Assembly (NCBI GenBank): GCA_009777535.1
Contig: WRLP01000014.1
Span: 1-64,000, forward strand
Reading direction: 5' to 3'
DNA: 64,000 bases
Source: Treponema sp.
Lineage (GTDB): Bacteria > Spirochaetota > Spirochaetia > Treponematales > Breznakiellaceae
This document shows, one piece after another, positions 1 to 8,805 of the stretch. The translations under genes and the position numbers were made by a program. Positions within the stretch are counted from its first letter, which is position 1. The number at the start of each line of letters is the position of its first letter. The notes under the pieces are model-generated. The model had not been told where the DNA came from and did no database searches. It was given only the letters and a program-made list of their open reading frames with translations.

Positions 1-355
1 AAAACAGCACAAGGTCATAATGCTCATTGATTAAGTACGGCGGCTTGAAGCCATACCCCAAGAGGTTGCCTTCGTTTATTAGCGGGGGTGTTTCAGGTAC
101 GACAACTGCGTCAGGGGTATACGCATCGTCCCAAATTATCTTTACCTGCACAGGATCGGTATCCAGCTTTTCAAATAAAATGTACCTTTCAGGCTCATTC
201 CCCGATCCAGGTTTTAACCTTAAATATGTTTTTCCGGCCGAGGAACTGTTTAGCAATTTTTCCGGTTCCACCAAATTAAATTCCCTTCCCGCCTCAAATA
301 TATCGCGGGCATTCGATTCTTCACCAGAGCCGTCATATACCATTATACCTTTCAT
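1..355 (-). CDS. Partial hypothetical protein, runs off the window
   Basis: An open frame begins at ATG 353-355 on the minus strand and stays open to the window edge (118 codons seen). A GGGGCG stretch just upstream can serve as ribosome binding site; a second in-frame ATG lies four codons in. The protein starts MKGIMVYDGSGEESNARDI, is polar, and shows no signal peptide in the visible part. I do not recognise a family. It lies 19 bp downstream of a decayed FG-GAP-like gene on the same strand, so the two may have shared a transcript. The call rests on an open frame with a plausible start only. Confidence 0.5.
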   Translation of the reverse strand, partial: MKGIMVYDGSGEESNARDIFEAGREFNLVEPEKLLNSSSAGKTYLRLKPGSGNEPERYILFEKLDTDPVQVKIIWDDAYTPDAVVVPETPPLINEGNLLGYGFKPPYLINEHYDLVLF

Positions 356-374
356 TTCGCCCCACAATCAACTC

Positions 375-843
375 TCATTCCTCAACCACTTCGCCAACTT
401 CCACATATTCACTTTTTTCTGCATCCCAGGTGTAAAATATCCATTTACCATTTTTTGGGTTTGGTTCAGAGACATAACCAGAACCACCTGCCACATCGTA
501 TTGAAAGAAAAATACTTTAAACCCGTACATACCCCTGTAGGTTGTAAATTCAACAGGTGCAGGGCCGTTGTGGGCGTCGATGATTTCAAAAGGTATTGTA
601 CAATAAAGATTATCAAAGTCTTCTTTGTCTGTATCATAACCATAAATTGATATATACTTTCCAGCTCCATAAAACCCATATTCAAATATCTCATCAATGC
701 CGTCTCCATTGAAATCCCCAAAAAAACTTGTTGAATTACCTATGCGGGTGCCTGGAATATCCTGCATAATTTTAAAATTGCTACGGTTTTCAATATTGAA
801 ACTGGTTAAGATGTCCGATTCCGGCGTGGCTTCTACTATGTAA
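375..843 (-). pseudogene. Truncated copy of an FG-GAP-like lipoprotein gene
   Basis: The last 130 codons (from ATG at 767) closely match the C-terminal half of the intact lipoprotein at 54898-55683, including the shared stretches MQDIPGTRIGNSTS, FGDFNGDGIDEIFEYGFYG and NPKNGKWIFYTWDAEK. DNA similarity continues upstream of that ATG to about 809 in the same frame (LTSFNIENR), then stops abruptly. The frame meets a stop inside the adjoining foldback repeat, so the signal peptide, lipobox and N-terminal half are missing. A cytoplasmic 130-residue product from ATG 767 cannot be excluded, but loss of the 5' half at a repeat boundary makes a decayed gene more likely. Confidence 0.75.
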
Positions 844-1095
844 GCGTTTCACTGCTTTGGCAATTACAGAAATATATGCCCAAAATATTCAATGTAAGCG
901 GTACGCACAAGCCCTGACGATGGCATGCCCTAAAAAAGTTAAAAAGTAAAAGGAAAAAGGTAAATTCTTATTCGTCATCTTTTCCACTACTTTAGCAAAT
1001 GCAGAAAGATTCCCGGAACAGTTAACTGCGCTCCCGTCGACTAGCCATGTGATCTTTTAGGCATCTTTCTGCGATTGCCAAAGTGGTGGAACGCC
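844..1095. repeat. Foldback repeat element, copy 1 (degenerate)
   Basis: One repeat arm is at 844-881 (GCGTTTCACTGCTTTGGC then AATTACAGAAATATATGCCC). After an A/G-rich linker, a second degenerate arm is at 979-1014 and an inverted arm at 1060-1095, ending GCCAAAGTGGTGGAACGCC. The last two arms can pair over roughly 35 bp. The same arm sequence recurs at 24243-24580 and 26099-26436. No coding capacity is seen. The first arm abuts the break point of the truncated gene at 375-843. Confidence 0.7.
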
Positions 1096-1267
1096 AACAG
1101 ATAGAGGGAAAAGTTAAAGCAACCAGTGTTTGCAGGAATTAACGGTGACAGTCACTCGAATCCGGTAGCGTTTCAAATAAAACCACCGCTATATAGAGCC
1201 AATGCGCCCTCTTACATCTTCCTTTAATTTCTTTTACTATATAGAATAGGAAGTTTTAGCCGCAGCA

Positions 1268-2047
1268 ATGATTCGTCTTAAAAATGAAAAACAGATCGAT
1301 AGCATAAGAAAATCCTGCAAGATGCTTTCCGCCATGTACAGGGAACTGATTCCTCTTGTAAAGCCGGGAAGCCGGCCTGTGGAAATCGACCACTGGGTGA
1401 GGGACTGGATAAAGCGCTCGGGCGGAAAGCCGGCATATCTCGGATATACCGGCGGCGGAAAAGTACCGTTCCCTGCGGCAATGTGCATTTCCATAAACGA
1501 CGAAGTGATCCACGGCGTTCCCACAAAAGAGCGCATCCGCGACGGGGATTTGGTTTCTCTGGACTGCGGCATAGATCTGGGGGGCTTCATTAGCGATCAG
1601 GCGCTGAGCCTGGAAATGGGCAGGGTAAGCAAGGCTGTGCGTGATATCAATATAACAACTGTAGAATGTTTGTACCGCGGTATTACCGCAGTGAAATCCG
1701 GAGACAGGCTTTTACAGATTGCCCGCGCCGTGGAGGGCCATGCCAAAGCAAGGGGCTACGGCGTAGTGCATCAGTTCTGCGGGCACGGGGTTGGTTTCGA
1801 TATTCATGAAGACCCCCATGTGCCCAATGTTCCGCGCGGCGCCAATCCCCGCATGACGGGCGGCATGGTCATTGCCATCGAGCCGATGATTAATCTGGGC
1901 GGTGGCGATGTTCGGGTACTCGATGACGGCTGGACTGTCGTTACAGCCGACGGAAAGTTATCATCCCACTGGGAACATACTGTCGCCATTTTTCCCGATC
2001 GTGCGGAAATCCTGACCGATCCTCTGGAATCTTTTGTGGATTTGTAA
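1268..2047 (+). CDS. map: Methionine aminopeptidase, type I
   Basis: Removes the initiator methionine from nascent proteins in the cytoplasm. At 259 residues it has the usual length for type I enzymes without an N-terminal extension. The five metal ligands of the pita-bread fold are visible as D99, D110, H173, E205 and E236, and the substrate-contacting histidine is H82 in IHGVP. AGGAAG lies about 15 bases before the ATG, rather far. It precedes htrA by 39 bp on the same strand but need not be cotranscribed, since an AT-rich palindrome sits between them. Confidence 0.95.
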   Translation: MIRLKNEKQIDSIRKSCKMLSAMYRELIPLVKPGSRPVEIDHWVRDWIKRSGGKPAYLGYTGGGKVPFPAAMCISINDEVIHGVPTKERIRDGDLVSLDCGIDLGGFISDQALSLEMGRVSKAVRDINITTVECLYRGITAVKSGDRLLQIARAVEGHAKARGYGVVHQFCGHGVGFDIHEDPHVPNVPRGANPRMTGGMVIAIEPMINLGGGDVRVLDDGWTVVTADGKLSSHWEHTVAIFPDRAEILTDPLESFVDL

Positions 2048-2057
2048 CCATTAAGTG

Positions 2058-2075
2058 TATAATAATATTATTATA
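2058..2075. promoter_or_regulatory. Perfect 18-bp AT palindrome before htrA
   Basis: TATAATAATATTATTATA is a perfect palindrome directly upstream of the htrA ribosome binding site (AGGAG at 2077-2081). It contains TATAAT on both strands and could be a -10 element, an operator, or both. No good -35 is visible 17 bp upstream, so its promoter role is uncertain. Confidence 0.4.
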
Positions 2076-2086
2076 TAGGAGCTATT

Positions 2087-3592
2087 ATGAATGTCTTAAA
2101 CAAATTATCTTCCAGGAATTTATTCGTTTTTAATCTGGTTTTTATCGGAGTTATAGTCGGCTTTTCCCTGGCCTTTTTGTCGTTTTCGTGTTCGACACCC
2201 GGGGCGCGCAGCGCAAGGGCCCAGGAAAGCCAGGTTATTATTCCTGAAAATGCCCTGGCGATTGCCGAGGGGCTGCAGGTTGTTTTCCGCGGAGTAACGG
2301 ATAAGGTGCTTCCTTCCGTGGTGGAGCTGAATACAGTTTCTGTCAGGCGCCAGCAGATTCCCAACTTTAACGGGATTCCCTGGGAGTTTTTTTTCGGACC
2401 GCGTGAAAGAAGGGGCAATGACGGGCAGGAGCGGGAATACCGTTCGCAAGGCCTTGGTTCGGGAATTATTGTCCGTAACAGAGACGGCGTTTATTATGTG
2501 CTAACCAACAATCATGTTGTTGACAACACGTCGGAGATTTCTGTTGCAATGAAGGACGGCAAGGAGTATCCGGCAGAGATTGTAGGAAAAGATTCACGCA
2601 GGGATTTGGCCCTGGTTTCCTTTAAGACCAATGATTTTTATCCTTTGGCAGTCCTGGGCGATTCGGACAGTTTAGCTGTCGGGGATTTCGCGATTGCCAT
2701 GGGCAACCCGCTGGGACATCAATTTTCATTTTCGGTAACAATGGGAATAGTAAGCGCTGTTGGCCGTACCGGCGGACCCGGCGGAAATATAAACGACTTT
2801 ATTCAAACCGATGCTTCCATAAATATGGGCAATTCCGGCGGCCCGCTTGTAAACATAAAGGGAGAGGTAATCGGCATTAATACATGGATTGCAAGTAACA
2901 ATGCCGGCGGCAATGTCGGGCTGGGTTTTGCCATTCCAATAAACAATGCCAAGCGAACTATAGACGAATTTATCAGTTCCGGTTCCATCAGTTACGGCTG
3001 GCTCGGTGTATCATTAACCGAACCCGACAGGGAAACCGCCGTCAACCTGGGTCTCGACGGCAGGCGCGGTGCACTGGCCTCCCAGGTCTTCCTGGGCTCT
3101 CCGGCCGACAGGGGCGGAATAAAACCCGGTGATTTTATTACCCATGTTGACGGCAGGGAAGCCAGGGGCGTTAATCAGCTTACCATGATGGTCGGCGATC
3201 TAAAGCCCGGCGACCGCGCTACGTTCACCGTTATAAGGGACAGGGCGCCGAGGGACATTCAGGTTCGTATCGAGGCGCGTTCAGATCAGGTAGCTTCGGA
3301 CAATAAAAACCTGTGGCCGGGCGTTACGGCGGTTCCACTGAACGATCAAATCAGGGATAGCCTAAGCCTGGACAAAGATGCCGGCGGCCTTTATGTGGCA
3401 TTGGTCATTACGGGAAGCCCGTCGGACATTATCGGTCTTAGGCAGGGCGACAGGATTGTGTCCATAAACGGCGAAAACATAAGAGATATCGCGTCGTATT
3501 ACAGACTGTTACGCGAAAGAACCGACAGCGAGCTCTGGTTTGGCCTGATAAGGGGCGAGTCAACGCTGGAAACGCTCAAGTTTAAGCGTTAG
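2087..3592 (+). CDS. htrA: HtrA/DegP-like periplasmic serine protease
   Basis: A Do-type protease and chaperone for protein quality control in the cell envelope. Residues 11-33 form a signal or anchor segment, ending FSFSC with a poor lipobox. The trypsin-like domain follows, with the catalytic triad H143 (NNHVVD), D173 (RRDLAL) and S250 (GNSGGPL). Two PDZ domains follow at roughly 290-385 and 405-500. The 501-residue length is normal for DegP/DegQ. The ATG has AGGAG at good spacing. The gene converges on the minus-strand lipoprotein gene with only 3 bp between the stop codons. Confidence 0.93.
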   Translation: MNVLNKLSSRNLFVFNLVFIGVIVGFSLAFLSFSCSTPGARSARAQESQVIIPENALAIAEGLQVVFRGVTDKVLPSVVELNTVSVRRQQIPNFNGIPWEFFFGPRERRGNDGQEREYRSQGLGSGIIVRNRDGVYYVLTNNHVVDNTSEISVAMKDGKEYPAEIVGKDSRRDLALVSFKTNDFYPLAVLGDSDSLAVGDFAIAMGNPLGHQFSFSVTMGIVSAVGRTGGPGGNINDFIQTDASINMGNSGGPLVNIKGEVIGINTWIASNNAGGNVGLGFAIPINNAKRTIDEFISSGSISYGWLGVSLTEPDRETAVNLGLDGRRGALASQVFLGSPADRGGIKPGDFITHVDGREARGVNQLTMMVGDLKPGDRATFTVIRDRAPRDIQVRIEARSDQVASDNKNLWPGVTAVPLNDQIRDSLSLDKDAGGLYVALVITGSPSDIIGLRQGDRIVSINGENIRDIASYYRLLRERTDSELWFGLIRGESTLETLKFKR

Positions 3593-3595
3593 CGT

Positions 3596-4747
3596 TTACA
3601 TCTTTCTAAGGACGGCCAGGAATTCATTTGCCCTGATCGGCTCGGCCGGATGGAAGCTGCGGCCGTCGGGCAGCGAGAGCAGTTCCGTTTCCACGCAGCC
3701 CAGGACCGAATCGAAGAAGGGCGAAAGGGCCGGAATGTCGGCAATGGGGCTGCGGGCGCCGCCCCCAAGCGAGTAACGGGCTGAATATCTTGACAGCATG
3801 GCCCTGTCTGCCATGGCTTCTGCTCGCAGATGCCAGATTAGCCAGGCAGCACCGGAGCGGAAGACCAGGTCTTCGGGCCTCGGCCTGGCTGCCGGCCATT
3901 CGCTCAATGTAACATCCTGGGTATATGGAATAAAAGAGCGATCCAGAAGACGGTTGAAGATTTCGGTTTCGCTTAAATCCCTGCCGGCGGTCAGAAACCT
4001 TAAAAGCTGGGTTTCGTTTTTTATCAGGGTAATGCTGTCTTTCCAGGTGAGTCCGCCGCGTTCCAGGATTTCAAAAGTTCCGCCGGAGGCTTCGGCATAA
4101 CGCAGTTCCCATGCCCTGTCCCGCGCATTACGATAGCTTTCGGAATAAACACTATCAATGCCGGAAGCGAAGGCGATATCGAATGCGCCGGCGGCCTCGC
4201 TGAATCTGCGAAGCTCCGAGAGTGTTCTGCCTCTTTCTATTTGCAGCTCACCATTGCCGGATGAAAAGGAATCCAGCCGGCTTCCCGCCAGGGCAAGCTC
4301 GCCGTCGATTATATCCAGCCGCTTTTCCGGATCGCCTTCGAGCCTTATTCCGAGAATGATCGATGGAATGTTGCCGGCTGAAAGATCGATCGCCTGCTGA
4401 TACAGCCGCCGTCCTTCGCTGTATCTGCCCTCCATTATTGCAAGCCTGCCCGACCATGCCGCAAGCCGTCCGGCATAATCAGCATCCGCCGCCGTTTCTT
4501 TCTCCATTTCGTTTATTGTATTCCGCGCCTGGGCAATGTCTGCCTGCCTGCCTCCGCCTGTCGACGGCTCATTTGCCCTTGCTTCCAGCGGCACTATCAT
4601 TCGTTCCAGTTCCAGCAGGTTAAGCTCCATCCGCTCCCTGGGGCTCGATATGGCGATTTCCCTTTTCAGAGACAGGCATGAAACAAACAGCGCCGCTGTC
4701 AGCAGCGGTAAGAATATTTTTGACAATTTGCGAATTTCCGGATTCAT
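3596..4747 (-). CDS. Exported lipoprotein, helical repeat-like
   Basis: Product of about 383 residues. The start is taken as the ATG at 4745-4747 because it overlaps the stop of the upstream gene as ATGA, a sign of translational coupling; a longer start at 4759 exists. The N-terminus is a lipoprotein signal peptide ending ALFVSC. The rest is alpha-helical in character with repeated Ala/Leu/Arg segments reminiscent of TPR-like folds, but I see no firm family motif. It probably acts in the envelope together with the large anchored protein encoded upstream. Confidence 0.75.
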   Translation of the reverse strand: MNPEIRKLSKIFLPLLTAALFVSCLSLKREIAISSPRERMELNLLELERMIVPLEARANEPSTGGGRQADIAQARNTINEMEKETAADADYAGRLAAWSGRLAIMEGRYSEGRRLYQQAIDLSAGNIPSIILGIRLEGDPEKRLDIIDGELALAGSRLDSFSSGNGELQIERGRTLSELRRFSEAAGAFDIAFASGIDSVYSESYRNARDRAWELRYAEASGGTFEILERGGLTWKDSITLIKNETQLLRFLTAGRDLSETEIFNRLLDRSFIPYTQDVTLSEWPAARPRPEDLVFRSGAAWLIWHLRAEAMADRAMLSRYSARYSLGGGARSPIADIPALSPFFDSVLGCVETELLSLPDGRSFHPAEPIRANEFLAVLRKM

Positions 4748-7431
4748 TTGAACTGCCACCTGTATAACAATCTGTCCATTCCCACGCCTGCAATTTCGGT
4801 TTTACCGTTTCCGTTTAAGTCTCCAAAGAAAGGCTGCCCCCAAATTGGCAGCGGGAAGCCCTCCAGGGCGCGGAAATTTCTTGTGTACCCGTAAAGGGCA
4901 TTGCCGTCGCCTGTTACAAAAACGGCGGGAGAGCCGTCTATGTTATGTGTAACAATAAAGCCTTCTTCCCTTGCCGAAAAGTTGGGAATGTTATGCTGCA
5001 GAACTTCCCCGTTAAGCGCTGCCCTGAAAAGATCGCCTCCTGCCGATATAAGCCACAGGTATTCGCCGTCGAACACCGGCTGTACTAAAAATACTCCGTC
5101 AATTTCAACGGGGAAGGGCGGCAGGACGGCAGCGCCTTCATCGTAGACTGTCAGTTCCCCGGCCTGTGTTACAAATGCAGCCAGCGTTTGCCTGTTATGT
5201 GCAAATAAAACCGGCGAACCAAAGGCGATGCCGGAAACCGGTACCGGCCAGCCGGGCAGCGCCCTGCCTTCTGTATCGAGAATCCATATTTCACCCAGGA
5301 AACTTTTCGGGTAAACGGCAGCAAGGCTTGTTATATTACGCTGGCTTCCCTGCCTTTGTAAAAATGAAGGCGGAGAGCGAAGCGCGGCGAAAAAAGCCGT
5401 TTCCCAGTGCGTTATTGCTCCCTTTGAATCAACGGTCAGCACTCTGCCGTCTTCTCCGCTGAGGAACAGCAGTCCCCTGTGCGCTGCCGGCTGGGCGGAA
5501 AGCCTTAAACCGGTACTGAGCGGGAAGCCCGCCTCTGTTTCCATATTGCCGTTTACAAGCGTTACGCGCCCCTGGGCGCTCACCACCCATGCGCATGGGT
5601 CATCGGCGCTTTTTACATCGAACCCTTCGGCGGGAATGATCCAGGTATTACCCTGTCTCTGCCCTTCCATTTCGTAAATTGTATTGTCCGCCGTGTTAAT
5701 CGAAATCGCCGCCCCGTCCCTGATCATGATTAACCTGTTTTCTGTTGGCTTATTCGATAGTATGCCGTATACCTGATTATGCGGATTTCTCCCCACAGAA
5801 AGCGGATAACCGCTTGCCGGTGTAAGCCCCTGGCCGGATCCCGGAATCATAGACAGCGAAAGCTTGATTGTATTGCGATCGAAGGCCATTCTTGCAAGGC
5901 CCTGCCTGTAAACTCCAAGAATTGAACTGATTGTTGTGTTCCCCCTCAGAAAAAACGGAAGGGATCGATCCAGCGAATAGTATAAACTGAAGGCGCTTGC
6001 CTCCGATCGCTGCCCTGCTAAATACCGCCATGCCTGGCTCCCCGGAAGAACATCATTTCTCTGAATTGCCCTAACGGCTGAAAGAAGGGCTTCGGCGGAT
6101 TCACTTGCCAGCAGAAAATCCCTGTGAACCGTGTAATAGGGAGATGGAAGCCGGATATCCCAGCGGCGCAAAAGAGCCTGTAAAAAATCGGGTACTTCGA
6201 TTCTTGGAATGCGCATGCCGTCGAGATTTAACTGAACATTTTCATTGATCGCGATTGTTTTGAATGCCCTGTTAAATACTTCCTGCCGCTTGCGTTCATC
6301 GGCAATTTGTATCGCATAGACGGGATGCGGCCTGCCTTCAAGTCCAATAACTGCGAATTCCGTCCCCGGCCAGGAAAAAATCAGTTCTTCCAGGTTCATG
6401 CCCAGAATTAATCCGGAAGATCTGTCGGCCTGCATCAGGCTGTCGTCCAGTGAAGGGCCGGTAAAAACCACCGCTGCATCATAAAGCTGCGAAAGGCTTC
6501 CGACAGAAAGAATCGTGCTGTACTGGGATGCGGCAGGAAGCATTTCTGCGATATTGGGAATTTGCGATCGCTGTTCGAGCATCCATGCGAACGCCGGATT
6601 TCCAGAGGAAGCTCTCGCGCTCAGATGAAGTTCAAGTTTGTCAGGAGATACTGAAAAGCCGGCTTCGATAAACGAGGGAAATACAATTTCTTTTAATACA
6701 CCGGCAATATCCTCGTTCTGTTCGGCCAGAATTCCGCTCAGCCAGGAAGGTGAAAACAGAAAAACCGCATCGTATCTCGCCGGATTAAGGGAACCCCTTT
6801 CAAAGAAGCCTTCGTCATCACCGGAATCGAAGGGATCCTCTGCACCGCTGATTAAGGCTTCGAATATTTTTTGATCATTGCAGATAACAAGCAGATTTCT
6901 CCTGGAGCCTATATAGATAACCTTTCCGCCTTCGGTGCGGTATTCAAAGCGGGAAAGTTTTCCGGCTTGCACATAATACAGTCCGGGAAATGTTACAAAC
7001 CTCGAAAAGAAGGGGAGAAACCTGAGCAGGGGCGAAAGAAAGCCGGAGTCCCATGCGGCTGCGAAAGCGCCGGTTTGTTCATATATTCCCGCCGGCATAA
7101 ATACTTCAGCCCTGCCCCTGAGTGCAAGGCGCATGAGCGGGTTTTTCAGAATTGACTTTTCCTGCACAGCGGTGATTACGGGTACCGCCGGGGCAAGCGC
7201 CGGATCGGATATGAGCCGGGGCAGGGCTTCGTGCTCCGACAGCCGGTCAAGCAGCCGCACCGGATTGTTTATCCTTGCCCTGAAAACCCAGGAATCAGGA
7301 ACAATCGAGGCTGGGCTTCGGCGGCCGACAAGGGAAAAAATAACCCAGCCAAGAGAAAGGGCCAGCAGGATTAAAAAGAAAACGAGTAATTTCCGCGGGC
7401 GCTTTGAACTATTGGGATTGTTTTTGCTCAT
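4744..7431 (-). CDS. Large membrane-anchored protein with propeller-like C-terminus
   Basis: An 895-residue protein with one N-terminal membrane segment (about residues 14-34, after a basic KRPRK stretch) and a long presumably periplasmic portion. The C-terminal third has repeated blade-like segments (GRVTLVNGN, GEDGRVLTVDSKG, AGELTVYDEG, GGDLFRAALNG) and ends with an FG-GAP-like FGDLNGNGKTEI, suggesting a beta-propeller. I recognise no named family. Its stop overlaps the start of the lipoprotein gene downstream. No Shine-Dalgarno is visible, and a TATAAT lies only about 5 bp before the ATG, so the message may be leaderless. Confidence 0.8.
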   Translation of the reverse strand: MSKNNPNSSKRPRKLLVFFLILLALSLGWVIFSLVGRRSPASIVPDSWVFRARINNPVRLLDRLSEHEALPRLISDPALAPAVPVITAVQEKSILKNPLMRLALRGRAEVFMPAGIYEQTGAFAAAWDSGFLSPLLRFLPFFSRFVTFPGLYYVQAGKLSRFEYRTEGGKVIYIGSRRNLLVICNDQKIFEALISGAEDPFDSGDDEGFFERGSLNPARYDAVFLFSPSWLSGILAEQNEDIAGVLKEIVFPSFIEAGFSVSPDKLELHLSARASSGNPAFAWMLEQRSQIPNIAEMLPAASQYSTILSVGSLSQLYDAAVVFTGPSLDDSLMQADRSSGLILGMNLEELIFSWPGTEFAVIGLEGRPHPVYAIQIADERKRQEVFNRAFKTIAINENVQLNLDGMRIPRIEVPDFLQALLRRWDIRLPSPYYTVHRDFLLASESAEALLSAVRAIQRNDVLPGSQAWRYLAGQRSEASAFSLYYSLDRSLPFFLRGNTTISSILGVYRQGLARMAFDRNTIKLSLSMIPGSGQGLTPASGYPLSVGRNPHNQVYGILSNKPTENRLIMIRDGAAISINTADNTIYEMEGQRQGNTWIIPAEGFDVKSADDPCAWVVSAQGRVTLVNGNMETEAGFPLSTGLRLSAQPAAHRGLLFLSGEDGRVLTVDSKGAITHWETAFFAALRSPPSFLQRQGSQRNITSLAAVYPKSFLGEIWILDTEGRALPGWPVPVSGIAFGSPVLFAHNRQTLAAFVTQAGELTVYDEGAAVLPPFPVEIDGVFLVQPVFDGEYLWLISAGGDLFRAALNGEVLQHNIPNFSAREEGFIVTHNIDGSPAVFVTGDGNALYGYTRNFRALEGFPLPIWGQPFFGDLNGNGKTEIAGVGMDRLLYRWQFK

Positions 7432-7436
7432 GGGTG

Positions 7437-7442
7437 ATTATA
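7437..7442 (-). promoter_or_regulatory. Candidate -10 element immediately before the start codon
   Basis: TATAAT on the minus strand ends five bases before the ATG at 7431. A weak -35-like TGGCAA lies 17-18 bp upstream. If used, transcription would begin at or near the start codon of the 895-residue protein gene. Confidence 0.4.
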
Positions 7443-7478
7443 GCCCGACTGTAATAATTTTGCCAGAACAAAAAGAAA

Positions 7479-7506
7479 CCTGACCACTTACTTGTAAGTG
7501 GTCAGG
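7479..7506 (-). terminator. Intrinsic terminator after flaB
   Basis: A perfect 13-bp stem (CCTGACCACTTAC paired with GTAAGTGGTCAGG, 2-nt loop) is followed on the minus strand by TTTCTTTTTG. It lies about 30 bp beyond the flaB stop codon and separates flaB from the 895-residue protein gene. Confidence 0.85.
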
Positions 7507-7537
7507 CAGCTTTCCGAGAGACGTCTTCGCAATAAAA

Positions 7538-8398
7538 CTATTGCAGAAGCTGAAGAACCGATTGACCTCTTTGATTGGCCTGCGCCAGCATGGCTGTGCC
7601 AGACTGGGTAAGAATCAGGTTCTTGGTGTACCAGACTGTCTCGTTAGCCATGTGAGCGTCGCGGATTCTTGATTCTGAAGCCTGCATATTTTCGGCTCCA
7701 ACATCCAGTCCGCGGACAACATGTTCAAGGCGGTTTTGATAGGCGCCAAGATCAGCACGTTGTTTGTTTATGATCTTTAACGCTTTGTCGAGAGTTCCAA
7801 TGGCACTGTTGGCACTGTCCGGAGCGGACAGTGAAATAAAAGTATCGTCACCGACATTCCGGATACCAAGACCCTTTGCTGTCATTGTGCCGATAAACAC
7901 CTGTTTCCTGTGATCCATATTCGCACCAATATGAAACCACATGGAGGCGGTAACCACATTTTCGCCGATGGGCCTGCCGAAGCGGCCTGTAAGCAGGTTC
8001 ATTCCGTTGAATTGGGCGTGAGATGCAATTCTGTCGACTTCGTCGACTAACGCCGAAACTTCAATCTGGATGTACAGCCTGTCCTCGTCGGAATAAATAC
8101 CGTTCGAGGCCTGCACTGCCAATTCACGGAGACGCTGGAGAATGTCCTGGGATTCCTGAAGGTAGCCTTCCGTGGTCTGAATGAATGAAATACCATTCTG
8201 GGCATTTGTCGATGCCTGATTCAAACCGCGAATTTGAGACCGCAATTTTTCTGATACAGCTAGTCCCGAAGCATCATCACCGGCTCGATTGATGCGCAGC
8301 CCGCTCGACAGTTTCTCCATATTCTTGTCCAGGTATACCTGGGTGACTTTGAGGGACCTGTCGGCAAACATTGCACTTAAGTTGTGATTAATTATCAT
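7538..8398 (-). CDS. flaB: Periplasmic flagellar filament core protein FlaB
   Basis: A 286-residue flagellin, the short spirochaete type lacking the D2/D3 surface domains. The N-terminal helix domain starts [14 protein letters not shown] and contains the conserved [17 protein letters not shown]; the C-terminal helix ends [18 protein letters not shown]. The start at 8398 is chosen because it has AAAGGAG at ideal spacing and matches the FlaB N-terminus; an upstream in-frame start would add ten residues not typical of the family. Spirochaete filaments lie in the periplasm. The leader is about 310 nt, with a sigma-28-like promoter and GGA sites that could bind CsrA. Confidence 0.96.
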   Translation of the reverse strand: MIINHNLSAMFADRSLKVTQVYLDKNMEKLSSGLRINRAGDDASGLAVSEKLRSQIRGLNQASTNAQNGISFIQTTEGYLQESQDILQRLRELAVQASNGIYSDEDRLYIQIEVSALVDEVDRIASHAQFNGMNLLTGRFGRPIGENVVTASMWFHIGANMDHRKQVFIGTMTAKGLGIRNVGDDTFISLSAPDSANSAIGTLDKALKIINKQRADLGAYQNRLEHVVRGLDVGAENMQASESRIRDAHMANETVWYTKNLILTQSGTAMLAQANQRGQSVLQLLQ

Positions 8399-8524
8399 AA
8401 TACACTCCTTTGGTTTTTTCCGGCGCACTTCTGTCGTCGACAGTTTTCAGCGCCGCGGCTTCCTTGCCGTTTTTGAGTCTTTCCTTTGGAAAAACTCCCG
8501 TACTGTTTGCGGATATTCATAAAA

Positions 8525-8540
8525 CACAAATATCCATGTG
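8525..8540 (-). promoter_or_regulatory. Possible CsrA-binding hairpin in the flaB leader
   Basis: On the minus strand CACATGGATATTTGTG can fold with CACA paired to TGTG, leaving GGA in the loop. It resembles the CsrA consensus at 9 of 12 positions, counting the preceding G and C. A second GGA lies in the Shine-Dalgarno (AAAGGAGTG). This mirrors the two-site arrangement known for CsrA control of flagellin messages; function here is inferred only. Confidence 0.3.
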
Positions 8541-8711
8541 CCACTGTGTTTCCCATTGGGAAACACAAAGAACCCTCGACCCACCCGTTCCCGGAAGGGT
8601 GAGGATACACGGAAAACCCATGGATTCCCGACGGGCTCACGGCTTCTCCGGGGGAAACTCTCCTGCGAGTTAAATTTTCATGCCACAATGGAGTTTCCCG
8701 TTTCATTTTTA

Positions 8712-8738
8712 ATATCGGAATTATTAAATTTTGCTTTA
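8712..8738 (-). promoter_or_regulatory. Sigma-28-like flagellar promoter for flaB
   Basis: TAAA (minus strand, 8735-8738) and TCCGATAT (8712-8719) are separated by 15 bp, close to the FliA consensus of TAAA, 15 bp, GCCGATAA. It would give a leader of about 310 nt. The leader holds a perfect GTGTTTCCC/GGGAAACAC hairpin. Confidence 0.6.
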
Positions 8739-8805
8739 GAAGTATTATTCGTGTTATTTTGTACAGGCTATTGCCATAGTTTTGAAAAAGCTCCACAATA
8801 ATTGC

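Noticed and set aside
27-650. Plus-strand open frame of 207 codons across the partial and truncated genes
   Set aside because: It is antisense to the two minus-strand coding remnants, one of which has a clear paralogue at 54898-55683.
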